From JALHSV01 sp964553535 (GTDB lineage Bacteria > Nitrospirota > Thermodesulfovibrionia > Thermodesulfovibrionales > SM23-35): a DNA stretch of 10,845 bases. The notes beneath the pieces are model-generated. The model ran no database searches. It was given only the letters and a program-made list of their open reading frames with translations, and was not told the origin of the DNA. The number at the start of each line of letters is the position of its first letter. Within the stretch, counting starts at the first letter, position 1. The translations under genes and the position numbers were made by a program. The DNA is taken from contig CAZKLK010000061.1 in assembly GCA_964553535.1 (NCBI GenBank), positions 1-10,845 of the forward strand, read 5' to 3'. Shown here piece after piece: positions 6,885-10,845 of the stretch.

Positions 6885-7607
6885 ATGAGCAACAAGGGTT
6901 TGTCAGACATTGTGCAGTCTTCTTCGCTTCTCAGTCAGGTCGTCGGAGCTGAAAAACTGTTCCTTTCAGGCCGGCGGAAACGGGGTGAAGACCTCGAAAG
7001 CGCGGTAAGGTTTTTCCTTGAGTTCCTGCACGGTTTTGAGAGTTTCGACTTTGACGGTCCCTGCGTGACTGTTTTCGGGTCCGCCCGCTTTCAGGAGAGG
7101 CACCGCTACTATGAGCTTGCACGGGAGCTGGGGCGGGCGCTTGCCCATGCGGGCTATGCCGTAATGACCGGCGGGGGGCCCGGCATTATGGAGGCGGCGA
7201 ACAGGGGAGCAAGGGAAGGGGGAGGGTTAAGCCTCGGCTGCAATATTACGCTTCCATTTGAGCAAAAGCCGAATCCATACCTTGACAAGTTTATTGAGTT
7301 TGAGCATTTCTTTGTGCGCAAGGTGATGCTCGTCAAATATTCTTCCGCGTTTGTTGTAATGCCGGGCGGGTTCGGCACGCTGGACGAGGCGTTCGAAGTG
7401 ATAACGCTTGCCCAGACCGGGAAACTGGAGCGATTCCCCGTCGTGGGCATGGTCAGGAATTTCTGGGACCATCTCCGGCGCTTTATGAACGACACAATGC
7501 TCGCCGAGGGAACGATCAGCAGCGAGGATATGAATTTAATCCACGGGGCCAACACGGTAGAGGATGCGATCCGTATTATCCGGGGGCTGTCCCGGGGGAC
7601 ATTTTAA
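6885..7607 (+). CDS. LOG family nucleotide 5'-monophosphate phosphoribohydrolase (TIGR00730 type)
   Basis: A cytoplasmic Rossmann-fold enzyme of the LOG (Lonely Guy) family, whose members split nucleoside or cytokinin-riboside 5'-monophosphates into base and ribose 5-phosphate. In this 240-residue protein the family signatures are clear: VFGSAR (63-68), GGGPGIMEAANRG (96-108), the FFVRK segment with the conserved arginine R145, and PGGFGTLDE (160-168) ending in the catalytic glutamate. The N-terminal 50 residues form a helical extension, seen in the longer bacterial subgroup. The ATG at 6885 is chosen because AAGGGG (6874-6879) lies 5 nt before it; an in-frame GTG at 6879 overlaps that site. 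It starts a tightly packed gene set. The natural substrate cannot be told from sequence; nucleotide salvage is as likely as cytokinin release. Confidence 0.9.
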   Translation: MSNKGLSDIVQSSSLLSQVVGAEKLFLSGRRKRGEDLESAVRFFLEFLHGFESFDFDGPCVTVFGSARFQERHRYYELARELGRALAHAGYAVMTGGGPGIMEAANRGAREGGGLSLGCNITLPFEQKPNPYLDKFIEFEHFFVRKVMLVKYSSAFVVMPGGFGTLDEAFEVITLAQTGKLERFPVVGMVRNFWDHLRRFMNDTMLAEGTISSEDMNLIHGANTVEDAIRIIRGLSRGTF

Positions 7608-7612
7608 TCAAA

Positions 7613-7909
7613 ATGAAGCGCTCAATAGACGCGAAGGAGGTCATGCATGTTTTTAAGGTGCGACAGAGCAGGCAGTTCATTGCGATCGGATTGGCCCTTT
7701 TCATGCTGTTGTTGCTTACCTTGCTCTATACCCGGAATGATATCTTCGGGGCTTTTTCGAAAGGAACTGTTTTCGCGGCTCAATTCATTGTCATTGCCGC
7801 TTTTGCCGGTTTCAGCTCCGTCAACTGGAGGTGCCCATCGTGCGGAAAATATCTTGGCAGCGACATCAACAGGCGCATATGCAAACGCTGCGGCATTAGA
7901 CTGCGGTAA
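7613..7909 (+). CDS. Small two-TM membrane protein with C-terminal zinc ribbon
   Basis: A 98-residue protein with two predicted membrane segments (about 22-40 and 50-70) and a cytoplasmic-type zinc ribbon at the end: CPSC (74-77) and CKRC (90-93). The pattern resembles small uncharacterised proteins that end in NWRCPSCxKYLG...CxxCG. It begins 5 nt after the LOG gene stop, so it is co-transcribed. The start is uncertain: the ATG at 7613 lacks a close ribosome site, while a strong AAGGAGG (7634-7640) lies only 2 nt before an in-frame ATG at 7643, which would give 88 residues. That site is ideally spaced for ATG 7647, but this opens a Cys/Ser-rich frame without domain logic. Function unknown; the ribbon may bind a partner or nucleic acid at the membrane. 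Confidence 0.75.
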   Translation: MKRSIDAKEVMHVFKVRQSRQFIAIGLALFMLLLLTLLYTRNDIFGAFSKGTVFAAQFIVIAAFAGFSSVNWRCPSCGKYLGSDINRRICKRCGIRLR

Positions 7910-7923
7910 AGTGCATTAAAATC

Positions 7924-8259
7924 ATGGGCGGCAGACAGCGCATTAAATTCAGGAAACGATCCACCCAAAAGCCGGCGACGGACAAAACCGCAGAGGAAAT
8001 CGCAAGGGAATTGAAGGGAGCCGCGGCTGGCGCTTCCGACTACCGCGAATTATCGTTGAGAACACACGGCCTGATCTGCGCGAAATGCGGCCGGGAATTC
8101 GACGCAAAAGACCGCCGGCTGCTCACCGTACACCACAAGGACGGCAATCGTCTGAATAACCCGCCCGACGGTTCCAACTGGGAAAACCTCTGTATCTACT
8201 GCCATGAAGACGAGCACAGCCGCGGGTTATTGGGAGATTATCTCGGAGGGCGAATATGA
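7924..8259 (+). CDS. yajD: HNH nuclease of the YajD type
   Basis: A 111-residue cytoplasmic protein with a basic N-terminal tail (RIKFRKRS) and a complete HNH/beta-beta-alpha-metal domain. The zinc knuckle pairs are C52-x2-C55 and C90-x2-C93. The catalytic HHKDGN segment is at 70-75, the central asparagine lies in NWENLC (85-90), and the final histidine is H98 in the DEHSR segment. Length and motif order agree with E. coli YajD, a putative HNH endonuclease whose physiological role is not established. It starts 14 nt after the zinc-ribbon gene, without a strong ribosome site. Its TGA stop overlaps an ATG (ATGA at 8256-8259), which points to coupled translation onwards. The symbol is assigned by resemblance, so orthology is not proven. 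Confidence 0.85.
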   Translation: MGGRQRIKFRKRSTQKPATDKTAEEIARELKGAAAGASDYRELSLRTHGLICAKCGREFDAKDRRLLTVHHKDGNRLNNPPDGSNWENLCIYCHEDEHSRGLLGDYLGGRI

Positions 8260-8288
8260 CGACCGCTTTTCTAAGCGACGTGCTATGA
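8256..8288 (+). CDS. Ten-codon coupling or leader ORF before the Cys-rich gene
   Basis: GGAGGG (8245-8250) is 5 nt before ATG 8256, which overlaps the HNH gene stop as ATGA. The frame reads MTTAFLSDVL and stops at TGA 8286-8288, which overlaps the ATG of the Cys-rich gene at 8285, again as ATGA. It could hand ribosomes from the HNH gene to the Cys-rich gene. Alternatively it is the original start of the Cys-rich gene, separated from it by a small indel. Confidence 0.3.
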   Translation: MTTAFLSDVL

Positions 8289-8452
8289 AGGGCCCTAACT
8301 TATGCGTAGCTGAAAACGCAGTTCATAAGCATCCCTGCCCGGACTGTACGTTTTGCCGGCAGTGCCCCGATTCCCGGTGCAATATATGCCGCCCCCAGCA
8401 TGGCAAGAAGAAAGACAAGAAACCGAAAATGCTTAATCCTGGGCGGGTTTAA
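8285..8452 (+). CDS. Small Cys-rich protein with CxxCxxCxxC-x4-CxxC cluster
   Basis: From the ATG at 8285 this gives 55 residues. The core is six cysteines at 18, 21, 24, 27, 32 and 35 (spacing 2-2-2-4-2), with one more at C7, followed by a lysine-rich tail (KKKDKK). The spacing suggests zinc or an iron-sulfur cluster, and the protein has no membrane segment. The same frame is open back to an ATG at 8204 inside the HNH gene, which would give 82 residues, but neither ATG has a ribosome site. A well-placed GGAGGG (8245-8250) instead serves an ATG at 8256 in another frame. That frame ends after 10 codons in a TGA overlapping the ATG at 8285. Function unknown. Confidence 0.65.
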   Translation: MKGPNLCVAENAVHKHPCPDCTFCRQCPDSRCNICRPQHGKKKDKKPKMLNPGRV

Positions 8453-8479
8453 TTCACAAAACAACGGGGTATTTAGCAT

Positions 8480-10174
8480 ATGAAATTTATTCCCTCACAA
8501 CTTATGTACTTTCTGAAGAGTGGAGTCGCAAAGAGAAACAGCAGGCTTCTGTTTAAATTTTTCATAATTCTTTTTCTGCTGATCACTGTGTACAGTACGC
8601 TTTTCCATTTCATAATGGAGCATGAAGGCAGGAAATTCAGCTGGTTAAGTGGCCTCTACTGGACGTTTGTAACCATGACAACGCTCGGGTTCGGTGACAT
8701 CACTTTTGCAAGTGACCTCGGGAAAGCGTTTTCAATAGCAGTTCTCCTTTCAGGGGTCATTTTCTTACTGGTCATGCTCCCGTTCACCTTCATCCGTTTC
8801 TTTTACGCGCCCTGGCTCGAAGCAAAGGAGAAAGCGAGAGCACCAAGGGAGTTGGCCGCAGGAACGAGGGGACATATTGTCCTTACGAATACCGATCCCA
8901 TTTCGCTCAGCCTCGCTGATAAACTCGCCCAGTACGATTACAGATATGCGATAGTTGTTCCCGATTTGCAGCGTGTGCTGGAACTCCATGACATGAACTA
9001 TAAGGTCGTCCTTGGTGATCTCGATGATCCGGAAACTTACAGAAGGCTGCACATCGAGAGTGCAGCCCTTGTAGTCGTAAGCAACAACGACATGATCAAT
9101 ACCAATGTAACCTTTACAATCAGGTCGCTTTCAAAAAATATCCCGATTGTTGCCACTGCCGATGCAGAAGATTCTCTCGACATCCTCAAGCTTGCGGGAG
9201 CTTCATATGTTTTCCACTTTGCAAAGATGCTCGGCAGCGCCTTGGCGCGCCGTTCCCTTGGATCAAACTTGAAAGCAAACGTAATAGGGAGGTTCGGCGA
9301 ACTCCTTATTGCAGAGGCGCCTGCAATGCGGACCACTCTGGAAGGCCGTACCTTGAGGGAGACAAGACTGCGGGATAAGACGGGGGTCACTGTAGTCGGC
9401 ATATGGGAGAGGGGGAAATTCGAGATCCCGCGGCCTGACAGCCGCATAAGCCCTACGAGCGTACTCGTACTTGCCGGCTCTGAGGAGCATCTTAGCAACT
9501 ACGACCGCATTGTCGGCGCTTCATACGCTTTTACATCTCCCGTCGTAATCCTTGGAGGAGGCCGCGTGGGCCGTTCCGCTGCAGAAGCATTAAAAGAAAG
9601 GGGCTTAGCCTGCAGGGTCGTAGAGAACGAAAGGGAACTTGCGGAAAAGAATGATAATTATATTTTAGGCAGTGCCGCCGACATAAATACTCTTGAACGT
9701 GCCGGGATCAAAGATGCACCGAGCGTTTTTATCACTACACACGATGATGACGTCAATATCTATCTTACGATCTATTGCAGAAGGCTGAGGCCGGATATTC
9801 AGATAATCAGCAGGGCCACACTCGACCGCAATGTCAGTAAACTGCACGAGGCAGGTGCGGATATTGTCATGTCCTATGCCTCGCTGGCGGTAAACACTAT
9901 TGTCAATATCCTGAAGCCCGATGAGGTCCTTATGCTTACCGAAGGGTTAAATGTCTTTCGCGTTCATTTACCGTCCATGCTGATAGGAAGGAGCCTTCAG
10001 GAAACAGGACTGCGGGAGAAAACAGGATGCAGTGTTGTCGCCATACATTCCGACGGGACCATGAAAATTAGTCCGAATCCATATGTTCCCCTTAAAGCGG
10101 ACTGTGAACTCATCCTGATCGGTACCGCTGACTCAGAGAAGAAACTCCTTCAGGAATTCTTGCAGAACAGGTAA
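8480..10174 (+). CDS. Potassium channel with tandem RCK (TrkA-N/TrkA-C) domains, GsuK-like
   Basis: A 564-residue inner-membrane ion channel subunit. Its order is: TM1 (about 24-46), pore helix and selectivity filter TTLGFGD (67-73), TM2 (about 82-108), first RCK domain (130-250) with its TrkA-C part (265-340), second RCK domain (353-475) and second TrkA-C part (480-552). The filter is of the T-x-G-F-G-D kind, used for potassium. The second RCK has an intact dinucleotide motif GGGRVG (359-364) and an acidic residue E382 at the end of the next strand, as for NAD(H) binding. In the first RCK the glycine motif is replaced by TNTDPIS (136-142), so it probably does not bind the same way. Architecture and length resemble the Geobacter GsuK channel. 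The ribosome site is weak (GGGG at 8465-8468). It begins 27 nt after the Cys-rich gene. Confidence 0.92.
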   Translation: MKFIPSQLMYFLKSGVAKRNSRLLFKFFIILFLLITVYSTLFHFIMEHEGRKFSWLSGLYWTFVTMTTLGFGDITFASDLGKAFSIAVLLSGVIFLLVMLPFTFIRFFYAPWLEAKEKARAPRELAAGTRGHIVLTNTDPISLSLADKLAQYDYRYAIVVPDLQRVLELHDMNYKVVLGDLDDPETYRRLHIESAALVVVSNNDMINTNVTFTIRSLSKNIPIVATADAEDSLDILKLAGASYVFHFAKMLGSALARRSLGSNLKANVIGRFGELLIAEAPAMRTTLEGRTLRETRLRDKTGVTVVGIWERGKFEIPRPDSRISPTSVLVLAGSEEHLSNYDRIVGASYAFTSPVVILGGGRVGRSAAEALKERGLACRVVENERELAEKNDNYILGSAADINTLERAGIKDAPSVFITTHDDDVNIYLTIYCRRLRPDIQIISRATLDRNVSKLHEAGADIVMSYASLAVNTIVNILKPDEVLMLTEGLNVFRVHLPSMLIGRSLQETGLREKTGCSVVAIHSDGTMKISPNPYVPLKADCELILIGTADSEKKLLQEFLQNR

Positions 10175-10191
10175 CTTTTCTCATTCTTTAA

Positions 10192-10635
10192 CCCATTCAT
10201 CTTCCACCGCTGATATGGGAAATAGTTCCACCAATCGAACTGGTTGCAGAAATTAATCGGCGGGATTTGGGAAGGGGCTATAAAAATCTTCAAGCAGATA
10301 TGAACACTTTTTCAGGGGCTACCGGTTTTGGAGCCATGACATAGGAAACAAAGAAATTTCTGAAAGACTTAAATAATAAAATTGGCGCGAATGCTTTTCT
10401 GCTGGGTGTCTATAGCATTGGCAGACAAAGTGCTGTGCAGCAGGGGATTTTTGGTCCAATGACGGTTACCAAGACGATCTGCAGAGTAAAATTGATCTTA
10501 TTTGAGGTGGACAAGGGGATAATGTGGGATGCTACGCATACAGTTCAAACCACCGGAACTATTGAAAATAACGCTGATCCTCTTGCAAAAAGCTTTGCTG
10601 CCTATTTAGGGAAAGGGACGCTTCGACAATTGTAA
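10192..10635 (+). pseudogene. Disrupted gene with internal amber stop, possibly lipoprotein-like
   Basis: The frame that ends at TAA 10633-10635 is protein-like from 10192 on, apart from one in-frame TAG at 10342-10344. Before the stop it reads IELVAEINRRDLGRGYKNLQ; after it, KFLKDLNNKIGANAFLLGVY and, near the end, KLILFEVDKGIMWDATHTVQ. The order helix, GANAFLLGVY strand, variable loop, then a strand ending near MWDATH is reminiscent of bacterial lipoproteins of the CsgG/LpoB/DUF799 sort, but this is only a resemblance. No signal peptide or ribosome site is found upstream, so the 5' end is also missing. A GTG at 10435 could give a 66-residue product, with no ribosome site. A selenocysteine or other recoding is unlikely because the stop is TAG with nothing nearby to support it. 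Confidence 0.5.
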
Positions 10636-10642
10636 GCAAATA

Positions 10643-10672
10643 TTCTTGATGCACATTAAAATGCATTAAGGA
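10643..10672. terminator. Hairpin between converging reading frames
   Basis: TTCTTGATGCA (10643-10653) pairs with TGCATTAAGGA (10662-10672) over 11 positions, two of them G-U, around an 8-nt loop. It is AT-rich and is not followed by a T-run on the + strand; leftward it is followed by ATATTTGCTT. It lies 8 nt after the pseudogene stop and 27 nt after the stop of the leftward partial gene, as expected for a shared terminator, though a weak one. Confidence 0.35.
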
Positions 10673-10698
10673 AATAAAGCAAATCCCTTTTCACAGCT

Positions 10699-10845
10699 TC
10701 ATTGCCACTCATCGTGAGTGTCAATTTGCGCTGAGGCTGTGTCAATCGGCCAGCACTCTGGATCAAACGGTGTCTTAAAAAGTGCACGCACCGCTTTTCC
10801 TTTTTCTTGCATGAGTGCAGAATCGAAATTCTGACCCTCATTGCT
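10699..10845 (-). CDS. 3' end of an unidentified leftward gene cut by the window edge
   Basis: Reading leftward from the edge, 48 codons run to a TGA (complement of 10699-10701). The C-terminal sequence has a normal mix of charged and hydrophobic residues and includes MQEKGKAVRALFKTPFDPE and a final DTHDEWQ. The overlapping leftward frame 10656-10841 is instead rich in Arg, Lys and Cys without pattern and looks like a shadow. No family is recognised and the start lies outside the window. It converges on the pseudogene, with a hairpin between them. Confidence 0.4.
   Translation of the reverse strand, partial: SNEGQNFDSALMQEKGKAVRALFKTPFDPECWPIDTASAQIDTHDEWQ

Noticed and set aside
7647..7919. 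Alternative rightward frame with an ideally spaced ribosome site
   Set aside because: The product is a run of Cys, Ser and Leu without domain structure, whereas the overlapping frame at 7613 has two membrane segments and a clean zinc ribbon.
10656..10841. Leftward 61-codon ORF at the right end
   Set aside because: Composition is random-looking and basic; the neighbouring leftward frame ending at 10699 is much more protein-like.
1..10845. tRNA or rRNA genes, CRISPR arrays, complete transposons, known defence operons
   Set aside because: I looked for these on both strands and found no cloverleaf-like, array-like or transposase-like sequence; the HNH gene alone is not evidence of a defence system.

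Overview
The window is bacterial chromosomal DNA of moderate GC content. Its genes face almost entirely rightward, often with short gaps between them. A multiheme c-type cytochrome with a fibronectin III tail, a tandem-RCK potassium channel and several small Cys-cluster proteins suggest an anaerobic, respiratory, Geobacter- or Nitrospirota-like lineage (Desulfobacterota or Nitrospirota). This is inferred from gene content only, as no marker gene is present.

Layout. Positions 1-76 carry three spaced copies of an ACTTTTA-type motif that resembles an insertion-sequence end. A good sigma70-type promoter (71-99) follows. Next comes a leader of about 200 nt that closes with a convincing intrinsic terminator (261-302), only 36 nt before an exported five-heme cytochrome (338-2752). 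A symmetrical terminator hairpin ends that gene. Beyond it, the leftward strand of 2809-2961 may hold the tail of a decayed gene. A probable two-gene operon follows: hisD (2962-4248) and, 4 nt later, a glycogen-phosphorylase-family (GT35) gene started by a GTG with a good ribosome site (4253-6706), ended by a terminator at 6786-6817. A second rightward cluster contains a LOG-family nucleotide phosphoribohydrolase, a two-TM zinc-ribbon protein, a YajD-type HNH protein, a tiny Cys-rich protein and a GsuK-like potassium channel. The right end holds an inactivated gene with an amber stop (10192-10635), a hairpin, and the 3' end of an unidentified leftward gene cut by the window edge.

How the genes fit together. 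hisD is a complete, canonical enzyme away from the rest of the histidine pathway. The most unusual item is its partner: the GT35 protein keeps the fold, the PLP lysine and the KRIH segment, but has lost many otherwise near-invariant active-site residues. It looks like a pseudo-phosphorylase or a phosphorylase with altered chemistry. The LOG to Cys-rich genes are packed like an operon, with ATGA start/stop overlaps at the Cys-rich gene. The channel follows 27 nt later and may be co-transcribed. I see no CRISPR array, tRNA, rRNA or complete mobile element.
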